DNA of 12,435 nucleotides from Actinomycetes bacterium (GTDB lineage: Bacteria; Actinomycetota; Thermoleophilia; Solirubrobacterales; Solirubrobacteraceae). The position numbers and the translations under genes were made by a program. Within the stretch, counting starts at the first letter, position 1. Each line of letters opens with the position of its first letter. Positions 1-6,481 of this stretch are shown piece after piece. The notes under the pieces were generated by a model. That model was not told the origin of the DNA and did no database searches. It saw only the letters and a program-made list of their open reading frames with translations. The stretch is from assembly GCA_023429855.1 (NCBI GenBank), contig JAEZDB010000444.1, forward strand, positions 1 through 12,435. Reading direction: 5' to 3'.

Positions 1-300
1 CGTCTGAAGCGAGCGCACGCCGCCTCCGACGCGATCGCGCAGCGCGAGCACGAACCGGCGAGCTCGCCGACCAGGACGGGGGCGCGTCCGGGCCCGGGGA
101 ACGCACGCCACCACGGGGCATGCCCCGGGCCTGGACGCGGCCGCGACTCGCTCGCGCAGCGCAGCGTGTCCTGCTGCACGGCGCGAGCGATCGCGGTGGC
201 GGGTCGGGGGAAACCCGCCGCCCGGCACGATATTTCCCAAACGCTTGTTTCGTAACCGCTTCTCGGTTTGAAACCCGCAGGTGCGGCGCCCGCGAACAAA

Positions 301-326
301 CAAAACCCTGTTATAGGGCAGTTTTG
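301..326. promoter_or_regulatory. Imperfect inverted repeat (CAAAAC-N14-GTTTTG) in AT-rich region
   Basis: CAAAAC at 301-306 is the reverse complement of GTTTTG at 321-326. An inner pairing CCCT/AGGG (306-309 with 315-318) is also possible. It lies about 80 bases upstream of the candidate -10 of the ABC exporter, between two CGAACAAAC motifs. It could be an operator, or a terminator-like hairpin for an unseen upstream transcript. No T-run follows on the plus strand. Confidence 0.3.
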
Positions 327-336
327 GCGCGCCACC

Positions 337-345
337 CGAACAAAC
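337..345 (+). repeat. CGAACAAAC motif, upstream copy of the CCGAACAAACC repeat
   Basis: Within 336-346 the 11-mer CCGAACAAACC is identical to the one at 2280-2290, just downstream of the exporter gene and upstream of the TetR gene. A 9-base core copy is at 293-301, 44 bases (about four helical turns) upstream. One copy precedes each of the two tandem genes, so the motif is a candidate regulator-binding element. A formal motif search was not possible here. Confidence 0.35.
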
Positions 346-407
346 CGAGCTGGCGCACCGACACTCCGGTACTGGCGGCACGCACACCACGCAAGGCCGG
401 ATCCCCC

Positions 408-413
408 TACCCT
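408..413 (+). promoter_or_regulatory. Candidate -10 (TACCCT) for leaderless ABC exporter mRNA
   Basis: TACCCT fits the actinobacterial TANNNT -10 pattern and ends 6 bases before the GTG at 420, the spacing expected when transcription starts at the start codon itself. No convincing -35 is visible 17-18 bases upstream. The same arrangement recurs at five other genes in the window, which raises confidence in this one. Confidence 0.5.
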
Positions 414-419
414 CAGGCG

Positions 420-2267
420 GTGCCAGCCCAGCCAGCCGTCTCCGAGTCCACCGACGCCGTCCACCCGCTCGCCCGACTTTGGCGCCGGGTCCCCCAGTAC
501 CGCGGGCGCATCCGGCTGGCGACGGCTTACACGATCCTCAACAAGATCTTCGACATCGCGCCGGAGCTGCTGATCGGCGTCGCGATCGATGTCGTCGTGC
601 GCGACTCCGAGAGCTTCATGGCCACGGTCTTCGGGATCGAGTCGCAGGATCAGCAGCTTTACGTGCTCGCCGCGATCACGGCCGTCGTGTGGATGCTCGA
701 GTCGCTCACCGAATACCTCGCCGCGCGACTCTGGCGCAACCTCTCGCAGTCGATCCAGCACGACCTGCGCGTCGACACCTACTCGCACGTGCAGCACCTC
801 GAGGTCGCTTGGTTCGAGAACCGCGCCTCCGGCAAGCTGCTCACGATCCTCGGCGACGACGTGAACCAGCTCGAGCGGTTCCTCGATGTCGGCGCGTCGA
901 AGATCATCCTCACCGCCACCAACGTCGTCCTGGTCGGCATCGTGTTCTTCGCTATCTCGCCGCTCCTGGCCGTCCTGGCGTTCGTCCCGATCCCCGTGAT
1001 CGTCGGCGGGTCGCTGCTCTTCCAGAAGCGCCTGGCGCCGCGCTACCGCGAAGTCCGCGACCAGGCCGGCCACCTCAACGGCCTGATCAACGGCAACCTC
1101 GGCGGCATCGCGACGATCAAGGCCTTCGGCGCCGAGCGGGCCGAGGCGCAGCGCGTCGCCGCCGCGTCGACCGCCTACGCCGACGCCAACCGCGAAGCCA
1201 TCGCGCTCAGCGCCGCCTTCATCCCGCTCATCCGGATGGCGATCCTCGCCGGGTTCACCGTCACGCTCGTCCTCGGCGGCAAGCTCGCGATCGAGGGCAC
1301 GCTGCAGGTCGGGCTCTACTCGGTGCTGGTGTTCATGACGCAGCGCCTGCTCTGGCCGCTGACCGAGCTCGGCGAGACGCTCGACCTGTATCAGCGCGGG
1401 ATGGCCTCCACCCGCCGGATCCTCGACCTGCTCGACGCGCCGATCGGCGTGCCCAGCGGCGATCGCGAGTTGCCGGCGCCAACGGCCGGGGAGCGCCCCG
1501 GCGCGGTGTGCTTCGACGACGTGACGTTCGCCTACCGCGACCCCGACGGCAGCCCGCGCCCGCCGGTGCTGCGCGGGATCTCCCTCAACATCGGCGCCGG
1601 AGAGACGCACGCCATCGTCGGCGCCACCGGCGCAGGCAAGTCGACCGTGGTGAAGCTCCTGCTGCGGCTGTACGACGCCGACGAAGGCCGCGTCACCATC
1701 GACGGCGTCCCCGCCGCCGAGCTGCGCTTCGAGAGCCTGCGCGGCGCGATCGGCTACGTCGGCCAAGACACGTTCCTCTTCGACGGCACGGTCGCCGAGA
1801 ACCTGCGCTACGGCGCCCCCGGCGCAACCGACGCCGAGCTCCAGCGGGCCGCCGAACGCGCCGAGGCCCACGAGTTCGTCGCCGCCCTCCCGCAGGGCTA
1901 CGACACGCCCGTCGGCGAGCGCGGAATCCGGCTGTCGGGCGGCCAGCGCCAACGGCTCACGATCGCACGCGCCCTCGTGCGCGACCCGGCGATCCTCGTC
2001 CTCGACGAGGCCACGAGCGCCGTCGACAACGAGACCGAAGCGGCGATCCAGCGCTCGCTCGCCCGCGTCAGCCACGAGCGCACCACGATCGTGATCGCGC
2101 ACCGGCTGTCGACGATCCGCCACGCCGACCGGATCCACGTGATGGCCGACGGCTTGGTGGCCGAGGCAGGCACCCACGACGAGCTCGTCGCCGCCGGCGG
2201 ACGCTACGCCGCCCTCTGGGCAGTGCAGACCGGCGAGATCGCGCCGACCTCGGCGGCCAATTCTTGA
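420..2267 (+). CDS. ABC exporter half-transporter (fused membrane and ATPase domains)
   Basis: A 615-residue half-transporter of the MsbA/multidrug exporter type, expected to act as a dimer in the cytoplasmic membrane and pump an unidentified substrate out using ATP. Residues about 30-320 are the six-helix membrane domain. The ATPase domain shows Walker A GATGAGKST (401-409), Q-loop Gln449, signature LSGGQ (505-509), Walker B ILVLDE (525-530) and H-loop His561, so it should be catalytically competent. The open frame extends upstream to an ATG at 120, but the extra 100 residues look non-coding. I chose GTG 420 because TACCCT lies 6 bases upstream and the protein then begins shortly before the first helix, as in the family. 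No Shine-Dalgarno is visible. A TetR gene follows 151 bases downstream and may regulate it. The substrate cannot be deduced. Confidence 0.93.
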   Translation: MPAQPAVSESTDAVHPLARLWRRVPQYRGRIRLATAYTILNKIFDIAPELLIGVAIDVVVRDSESFMATVFGIESQDQQLYVLAAITAVVWMLESLTEYLAARLWRNLSQSIQHDLRVDTYSHVQHLEVAWFENRASGKLLTILGDDVNQLERFLDVGASKIILTATNVVLVGIVFFAISPLLAVLAFVPIPVIVGGSLLFQKRLAPRYREVRDQAGHLNGLINGNLGGIATIKAFGAERAEAQRVAAASTAYADANREAIALSAAFIPLIRMAILAGFTVTLVLGGKLAIEGTLQVGLYSVLVFMTQRLLWPLTELGETLDLYQRGMASTRRILDLLDAPIGVPSGDRELPAPTAGERPGAVCFDDVTFAYRDPDGSPRPPVLRGISLNIGAGETHAIVGATGAGKSTVVKLLLRLYDADEGRVTIDGVPAAELRFESLRGAIGYVGQDTFLFDGTVAENLRYGAPGATDAELQRAAERAEAHEFVAALPQGYDTPVGERGIRLSGGQRQRLTIARALVRDPAILVLDEATSAVDNETEAAIQRSLARVSHERTTIVIAHRLSTIRHADRIHVMADGLVAEAGTHDELVAAGGRYAALWAVQTGEIAPTSAANS

Positions 2268-2418
2268 CCCTTTTTCGTGCCGAACAAACCTCGGCGGAAT
2301 AAGGCGGTATCAGCTTTCCGGTGGCGGATGCCACGTTACCCTTCTGGTCTGACCACTAGGCAATGGTTCGGCAACGTGCGTTTCTAGCCTCCGAACGGTC
2401 TAATATTTCGCCCGCGCG
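2268..2418 (+). promoter_or_regulatory. Exporter-TetR intergenic region with several dyads
   Basis: This gap has more symmetry than its neighbours. It holds CCGAACAAACC (2280-2290), GTGGC-GGAT-GCCAC (2321-2334), the perfect 11-base palindrome TGGTCTGACCA (2345-2355), and GTTCGG-N19-CCGAAC (2366-2371 and 2391-2396), which spans the -35 area of the TetR promoter. TetR-family proteins commonly bind dyads beside their own gene, so one of these may be an autoregulatory operator. No classical terminator for the exporter is visible; the T-run at 2271-2275 has no stem before it. Confidence 0.45.
2401..2406 (+). promoter_or_regulatory. Candidate -10 (TAATAT) of the TetR gene
   Basis: TAATAT is close to the consensus TATAAT and stands out in this GC-rich DNA. 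It ends 12 bases before the ATG at 2419, which would leave a leader of only about five bases. There is no Shine-Dalgarno, so translation would be leaderless or nearly so. No good -35 is seen. Confidence 0.55.
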
Positions 2419-3015
2419 ATGCCCGAGATCCACGCCACACCGCCCCTCCGTGCCGATGCCCGCCGCAATCGCGACGCGCTGCTGGCCGCAGCCCGCCTGG
2501 TGTTCGCCAACGACGGCCTCGATGCGCCGCTCGACGCGATCGCCAAAGAGGCCGGCGTCGGTCGCGCCACGCTCTACCGGCGCTTTCCCACGCGCGACGC
2601 GCTGATCGCCGCGATCTTCGAGGACGACTTCGACGCGCTCGAAGCAGCCGGCCACGCCGCCGAGGACCCGAGCAAGGCACTCTTCGCGATCCTCGAGACC
2701 GCGTTTGAGCTACAGCGCCACAACCTCGGCTTCACCGAATTGTTCACGCGGCGCTCCCCTGCCGACGACGTGCTCCTCGACATCGGGGCGCGCTTCTTCC
2801 AGGTCATCGACCCCGCGCTCAAAGCGGCGCAAGAGGCTGGCCACGTCCGCCCCGACATCACGAGCGACGAGATCGGCACCGTGTTGCTGATGATGGGTGT
2901 CGCGACGGCGAACTTCCGACTGCACGACGACGGCGAGCCGCGTCGGCACCGCGCGATCAACTTGCTGCTCGACGCGATTGACCCGGCGCGGTCGCCGCGC
3001 GACCTCGACGCCTAA
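2419..3015 (+). CDS. TetR/AcrR-family transcriptional regulator
   Basis: A 198-residue TetR-type repressor, the usual family length. The N-terminal DNA-binding domain spans about residues 13-65. The helix-turn-helix (DAIAKEAGVGRATLYRRF, 39-56) carries the family hallmark of a glycine turn followed by TLYRRF. The rest (about 70-195) is the variable ligand-binding and dimerisation domain; its sequence does not reveal the ligand. ATG 2419 is the natural start, placing the usual short tail before helix 1, with TAATAT just upstream and no ribosome-binding site. The gene follows the ABC exporter in the same direction and converges on a dehydrogenase gene 41 bases downstream. Regulation of the exporter is the most economical guess. 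Inverted repeats upstream of its promoter make autoregulation likely. Confidence 0.93.
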   Translation: MPEIHATPPLRADARRNRDALLAAARLVFANDGLDAPLDAIAKEAGVGRATLYRRFPTRDALIAAIFEDDFDALEAAGHAAEDPSKALFAILETAFELQRHNLGFTELFTRRSPADDVLLDIGARFFQVIDPALKAAQEAGHVRPDITSDEIGTVLLMMGVATANFRLHDDGEPRRHRAINLLLDAIDPARSPRDLDA

Positions 3016-3016
3016 G

Positions 3017-3032
3017 CGCGCCGGGCGGCGCG
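3017..3032. terminator. GC hairpin between convergent TetR and SDR genes
   Basis: CGCGCC (3017-3022) pairs perfectly with GGCGCG (3027-3032) around a GGGC loop, two bases after the TetR stop codon and within the 41-base gap to the convergent dehydrogenase stop. There is no U-tract, so it is only a candidate, but its position between two convergent stops suits a bidirectional terminator. Confidence 0.35.
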
Positions 3033-3056
3033 GCCAGCGCGACGTAGGACCCTGCG

Positions 3057-3938
3057 TTAGACGGCGGCGCGCTCGCGCGCCTCATCGGCTCGCTCGGGCT
3101 GCGGCGTGGTGAACGGCACCTCTTCCGTGCGGGCGATCTCCAGCGCCTGCCGGAGCCCGCGCTGCGCGAGGAGGTCAAGGCCTGGCTGCAGCAGCATGCG
3201 GATCGGGAGCGCCGGACCGACCCAGCGCGGCGCGTAGACCCGGCGAGCGCGGCGGGCAATTCCGCGCTCAAGTGCGTCGATGCCGACGTGCAGCGGCGTA
3301 ACGCCCGTCGGCGCGCCCCCGCCGAGGACCTTCGACGCCGCCTCGGTGCCAAAGCCCACGCGCGTCATGTCGGTGTCGAGCTCGGCGAAGTACGCCACGC
3401 CGACCTTGGCGCCGGTGCCCTTGATCTCCGACCGCAGCGTGTTGCCGAGCGCCTCGGTGGCCGCCTTCGAGGCGCTGTAGGCCCCGAGCAGCGGCGCATG
3501 GACGGCCGCGGCGAGCGACGCCACCGTGAGCACGTAGCCGCCAGGGTGGGCCACGTGCGGGCCGGCGGCGCGCATGGTGAGGTACGTGCCCATCACGTTG
3601 ACCCGCAGGTGCTGCTCGAGCACCGCCGGATCGCCGCCCAGTAGCGGGAACTGCTTGGCGATCCCCGCGTTCGCGACCACGACGTCGAGTCCGCCGAGCT
3701 CTGCCGCCAGTTCGTCGATCGCCTGGGTGACCTGCTCCGCATCGGCGACGTCGGCTTCACGCCACGGCGCGCCGCCGCACGACGCGGCCACCTCGGCGAG
3801 CAGCTCCGGCTCCAGGCCGAGGAGCGCAACCCGTGCGCCGCCGGCGTGCAAACGCTGCGCGAGCGCGGCGCCAATGCCACGGGCCGCGCCGGTGATCAGC
3901 ACGCGGCGTCCAGTCATCGGGGGTACTGAGCGGAGCAT
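3057..3938 (-). CDS. Short-chain dehydrogenase/reductase (SDR), classical type
   Basis: A classical Rossmann-fold NAD(P)-dependent oxidoreductase of 293 residues. With the start at 3938, the cofactor motif TGAARGIG is at 16-23, NAG at 90-92, and the catalytic triad is Ser141, Tyr154 and Lys158 (YSASK). Substrate is unknown; the long C-terminal part (about 215-293), with VYAPRWVGPALPIRMLL, is like actinobacterial SDRs acting on lipid or hydrophobic substrates, which is inference. Three in-frame ATGs are possible: 3968, 3938 and 3917. The last gives the textbook MTGRRVLITG start, but 3938 lies 6 bases after TACGTT, matching other leaderless starts in this window, so I prefer it. None has a Shine-Dalgarno. 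The gene lies downstream of a cyclopropane-synthase-like methyltransferase in the same direction and converges with the TetR gene. Confidence 0.9.
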   Translation of the reverse strand: MLRSVPPMTGRRVLITGAARGIGAALAQRLHAGGARVALLGLEPELLAEVAASCGGAPWREADVADAEQVTQAIDELAAELGGLDVVVANAGIAKQFPLLGGDPAVLEQHLRVNVMGTYLTMRAAGPHVAHPGGYVLTVASLAAAVHAPLLGAYSASKAATEALGNTLRSEIKGTGAKVGVAYFAELDTDMTRVGFGTEAASKVLGGGAPTGVTPLHVGIDALERGIARRARRVYAPRWVGPALPIRMLLQPGLDLLAQRGLRQALEIARTEEVPFTTPQPERADEARERAAV

Positions 3939-3944
3939 GTAACG

Positions 3945-3950
3945 AACGTA
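3945..3950 (-). promoter_or_regulatory. Candidate -10 (TACGTT) for leaderless SDR mRNA
   Basis: On the minus strand TACGTT ends 6 bases before the ATG at 3938. The context GGTACGTTC is shared with the promoter of the second SDR gene near 7330. No -35 is recognisable. If used, it argues for a start at 3938 rather than 3917. Confidence 0.5.
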
Positions 3951-4006
3951 CCAACGGAAGGGGGACATATCAGAACGCGAGTCGAAAACCCCGCGGTACG
4001 TGCAGC

Positions 4007-4018
4007 GCGGCGCGCCGC
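4007..4018 (-). terminator. Palindromic GC element after the methyltransferase stop
   Basis: GCGGCGCGCCGC is a perfect 12-base palindrome starting five bases beyond the stop codon at 4024. It could fold as a short GC hairpin. A GGGGTTTTC stretch follows about 15 bases later on the minus strand. Weak evidence only. Confidence 0.25.
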
Positions 4019-4023
4019 AATCA

Positions 4024-5286
4024 TCACCAGTGCGGCGGGTGGAACTGCGTGACGTCGGCGTGCGTGCCGCCCGCTTCCGGCTTCTCGGCGAGCACTTGGT
4101 AGAGCGAAGAGAACCCAGTCAGAAAGCCGTTGCGCGCGGCGCGCAGGTACAGGCGCCACACCCGCACGCGCTCTTCGCCGACGAGTTCTGCGGCGTGCGC
4201 GAGATCAGCGTCGAGGTGCTCGATCCAGTGCGTGAGCGTGCGGACGTACTGCTCGGGGAAACCCTCGACGTGGAGGATCGAGAAGTCGGCCTTCTCGAGC
4301 GAGAGCGACACCTGCGAGAGGTGGAGCGGAACGGCGTCGGGGAACACATAGCGCTCCGAGAACGCCCCGGGGACCGAGCCCGGATGGCGACGGCGTGCGA
4401 TGCCGTGGTTGAGCAGACGTCCGCCGGGCCGCAGCAGCTTAGCGAGCTGCCGCGCGTACTCGTCGATGCGCTCCTCGCCAACGTGCTCGACCATGCCGAT
4501 CGAGGCGATCGCGTCGAAGGGCTCGTCGCGCAGTTCGCGGTAGTCCATCACGCGGATCTCGACGAGGTCGCTCACGCCCGCTCGCTCGGCCCGCTCGCGG
4601 GCGCCTCGTGCCTGCTCGGGCGAGAGCGTGATCCCGACCGCGCGGACGCCGTGCTCTTTGGCCGCGTGGACGACGAACCCGCCCCAGCCGCAGCCGACGT
4701 CGAGGAGGCGGTCGCCGGCCTTGACGCCGAGCTTGTTGCAGATCAGCTCGCGCTTGTTCCATTGGGCTTGCTCGAGCGTCTCGTCCGGACGCGTGAAGTA
4801 CGCGCAGGAGTACGTCATCGAGTCGTCGAGCAGTTGCGCATAGAACTCGTTGGACACGTCGTAGTGGTGCTGGATCGCCGATGCGTCGCGTCGCAGGCCG
4901 TGCCGCAGCCCCTTGGGGCGGATCTCGCTTGCCGGTGGCACGGGCGGGCGCTGGACCCCGGCAGCCCGCACCGCCGCCACGGCCAGGCGAGCCCGCTGCC
5001 GCGTGTCGAGCTCCGGGGCGTGCCAGGTGTTGATGAGTCCGACGAGGGCGTCGAGATCGTCGACGTCGAGCTCACCCGTCACGTAGGCCCGGCCGAGCCC
5101 CAGTTCGCCGGGGGCGCTGAGCAGGTAGGCCACGGCGCGCGGTGAGCGCACGGCGATCGTCGGCCCCGGCTCGGTGGACTCGAGCGTCGCGCCGTCCCAG
5201 AACTCGATGGTGAAGGGGCGCTCGGGGAGTGCGGTGCGCAGCTCCTCGCGAAGCGCCGACGGGCGTGCGAGGGAGAGGGTGGCCAT
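4024..5286 (-). CDS. Cyclopropane-fatty-acyl-phospholipid synthase-type methyltransferase
   Basis: A 420-residue SAM-dependent methyltransferase of the CFA synthase/mycolic-acid cyclopropane synthase family, which adds a methylene or methyl group from SAM to the double bond of membrane-lipid acyl chains. An N-terminal CFA-type domain (about 1-120) precedes QHHYDVSNEFY (139-149) and the SAM loop LLDVGCGWGG (194-203). Cys161 (in TYSCAYF), Glu267 (MVEHVG), His294 and Tyr380 match the bicarbonate-site residues known from E. coli Cfa, so it looks active. Members of the family may instead make branched or methylated chains; sequence alone does not decide. ATG 5286 is chosen because TACGGT ends 6 bases upstream; a longer frame to 5340 adds 18 Arg-rich residues that overlap a hairpin. 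It follows the DUF4279-like gene after 78 bases but seems to be transcribed separately. Confidence 0.93.
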   Translation of the reverse strand: MATLSLARPSALREELRTALPERPFTIEFWDGATLESTEPGPTIAVRSPRAVAYLLSAPGELGLGRAYVTGELDVDDLDALVGLINTWHAPELDTRQRARLAVAAVRAAGVQRPPVPPASEIRPKGLRHGLRRDASAIQHHYDVSNEFYAQLLDDSMTYSCAYFTRPDETLEQAQWNKRELICNKLGVKAGDRLLDVGCGWGGFVVHAAKEHGVRAVGITLSPEQARGARERAERAGVSDLVEIRVMDYRELRDEPFDAIASIGMVEHVGEERIDEYARQLAKLLRPGGRLLNHGIARRRHPGSVPGAFSERYVFPDAVPLHLSQVSLSLEKADFSILHVEGFPEQYVRTLTHWIEHLDADLAHAAELVGEERVRVWRLYLRAARNGFLTGFSSLYQVLAEKPEAGGTHADVTQFHPPHW

Positions 5287-5292
5287 GCTTCG

Positions 5293-5298
5293 ACCGTA
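5293..5298 (-). promoter_or_regulatory. Candidate -10 (TACGGT) for leaderless methyltransferase mRNA
   Basis: TACGGT on the minus strand ends 6 bases before ATG 5286. It lies downstream of a strong hairpin that probably ends the preceding transcript, which fits an independent promoter. No clear -35. Confidence 0.5.
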
Positions 5299-5323
5299 GT
5301 GGCGGGCGAAAACGGTTCTCGGT

Positions 5324-5343
5324 CGTGTGCGCTGCCGCACACG
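5324..5343 (-). terminator. Hairpin (8-bp stem) after the DUF4279-like gene
   Basis: CGTGTGCG (5324-5331) and CGCACACG (5336-5343) form a perfect 8-base-pair stem with a 4-base loop, starting 21 bases beyond the stop codon at 5365. There is no U-tract, as is common for terminators of GC-rich actinobacteria. It separates the DUF4279-like gene from the promoter of the methyltransferase gene. Confidence 0.5.
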
Positions 5344-5364
5344 GACGCCGCATTGCGGCTGGCC

Positions 5365-6381
5365 TCAGGGAGCGTCGTCGGTGGACTCGTCGCAGTTTGC
5401 GTACGAGTCGTAGCCGAGGCGCGCGCCGAGCCGCGCGATGCGCGCAAGCGTGCGCGCCTCGATGCTCCAGCTCGAGTTCCACTGGCCCTGGAAGTACCCG
5501 CAGAAGAAGTCGGCGGCGAGGTCGTCGGCGAGCGCCATGTCGCGGATCTCAGGGGCGTGCGGCTCAAGGCGGTCGAGGAGCCAGACGAGGTGGTCTTCGA
5601 GGGTCGCGGTCACTTCGTCGACGACGCCGTCGGTGCTGACCGACCACAGGCCGCCGCCATACGGGCCGTAGAGCACCCCGGTGGTCCGGCTGAGGTTGAG
5701 CTGCCCGTAGCGGTGGGCGTGGCGCGGGCGCAGGCCGGTGAGCTCGGTGAGGCGGTCGGGGCTCAGGCGTCGGCCCATGAGCCGGAACGACACGTGCTTG
5801 CGGTCAGCAGCCGCCTCGCTGAGAACCTCGGCCGGCCGTTCCGGCCCGGGCGCCGGAAAGGTCGGAATGGCGCCGAGGCGACGGTTGCCGCCGAGCCAAC
5901 CCACGTACGTCCGGACCGCTGCGCGGACGAGCGTCTCCCCTGCGCTATCGACCTCGCCGCTGCGGCCGAGCGGGTGCACGCGCGGCGCGCGCAGCCAGTC
6001 GGCACCCAGGCGCGACGCGGTCGCAGCGATGAACACGCGGTCGACGTCGAGCTCCGCGGCGCCGCGGCCTGCTGCGGTCTCCCCGACGATCGCGTCGGCC
6101 ACCACGCTCGCGAGCGCGCGGAAGCGCTGCCGCCAGTCGGCCGGAAGGTCTTCCCACCAAGTGTTGGCCACGTCGACGAGGGGGCGCCGCGTGTGGAGCC
6201 AGTTCGGGTCGGCCGTGGCTTCGAGCCAAGGCGTCAGGCGCGGCGGCTCGGCGGCCTCTGGCCCGTCGAGCCGGTCAGCGGCCGGGTCGAAGAACCAGGA
6301 ACGCACCACGGAGTGCTGGGCCGAAGCGATCTGCTCGACGAGGTCGGCCGTTGCTGCCGGCGTCGTGGGACTGGTCTCCAT
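5365..6381 (-). CDS. DUF4279-like C-terminal domain protein with unrecognised N-terminal half
   Basis: A 338-residue, apparently soluble protein. Residues about 196-326 resemble the DUF4279 family: HVSFRLMGRRLSPDRLTELTG at the start, a central GLWSVST strand, a helix with LEDHLVWLLDRLEP, and RLGARLGYDSY near the end. DUF4279 has no established biochemical role. Residues 1-190 are helical and tryptophan-rich (LVDVANTWWEDLPADWRQRF at 68-87) and match nothing I recognise. No signal peptide or membrane segment is evident. Start: ATG 6381 or GTG 6423 (14 more residues, WW-containing); neither has a good ribosome-binding site, though runs of five G precede both. No -10 is visible upstream, so it is probably cotranscribed with the SDR gene ending at 6482 and terminated by the hairpin at 5324-5343. 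Function unknown. Confidence 0.85.
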   Translation of the reverse strand: METSPTTPAATADLVEQIASAQHSVVRSWFFDPAADRLDGPEAAEPPRLTPWLEATADPNWLHTRRPLVDVANTWWEDLPADWRQRFRALASVVADAIVGETAAGRGAAELDVDRVFIAATASRLGADWLRAPRVHPLGRSGEVDSAGETLVRAAVRTYVGWLGGNRRLGAIPTFPAPGPERPAEVLSEAAADRKHVSFRLMGRRLSPDRLTELTGLRPRHAHRYGQLNLSRTTGVLYGPYGGGLWSVSTDGVVDEVTATLEDHLVWLLDRLEPHAPEIRDMALADDLAADFFCGYFQGQWNSSWSIEARTLARIARLGARLGYDSYANCDESTDDAP

Positions 6382-6481
6382 CCCCCACAGGCTCGACCAC
6401 CACGCCGCAAGACTGAAGGGCACCAGCCCCCATCTGGCGCGGGTGGGCGCAGGTTTGCGGGGCGTGTGGGCGCGGTGCGGC

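Larger units (their letters stand above)
1..419. other. Leading non-coding / undetermined region with AT-rich segment
   Basis: I cannot support a gene here. The reading frame of the downstream exporter stays open back to the window edge, but the translation is arginine- and proline-rich and resembles no exporter N-terminus. On the minus strand one frame of bases 1-55 could be the start of a divergent gene running off the edge; it is too short to judge. Bases about 229-345 are clearly more AT-rich than the surroundings and hold two copies of CGAACAAAC (293-301 and 337-345), an inverted copy of part of the motif (CTCGGTTTG, 262-270, the reverse complement of 341-349), and an imperfect dyad at 301-326. 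This looks like a regulatory region. Confidence 0.5.

Noticed and set aside
1..55. Possible divergent gene start on the minus strand (GTG followed by LALRDRVGGG)
   Set aside because: Fewer than 20 codons are visible; composition alone cannot show it is coding.
120..419. N-terminal extension of the ABC exporter from ATG 120
   Set aside because: The extra 100 residues resemble no exporter or signal sequence, span the AT-rich regulatory stretch, and a better start at 420 has a -10 at leaderless spacing.
479..2302. Long open frames on the other frames or strand (for example 479-2302 plus, 4000-5145 plus, 5299-6531 plus, 5738-7390 plus)
   Set aside because: They overlap genes with clear families, translate to Arg/Pro/Ala-rich sequence without motifs, and are the expected by-product of very high G+C in third codon positions.
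2345..2355. TGGTCTGACCA as a FadR-type operator
   Set aside because: It matches the core of the E. coli FadR site, but FadR is a GntR-family protein not expected here, and no such regulator is in the window. Kept only as a generic dyad.
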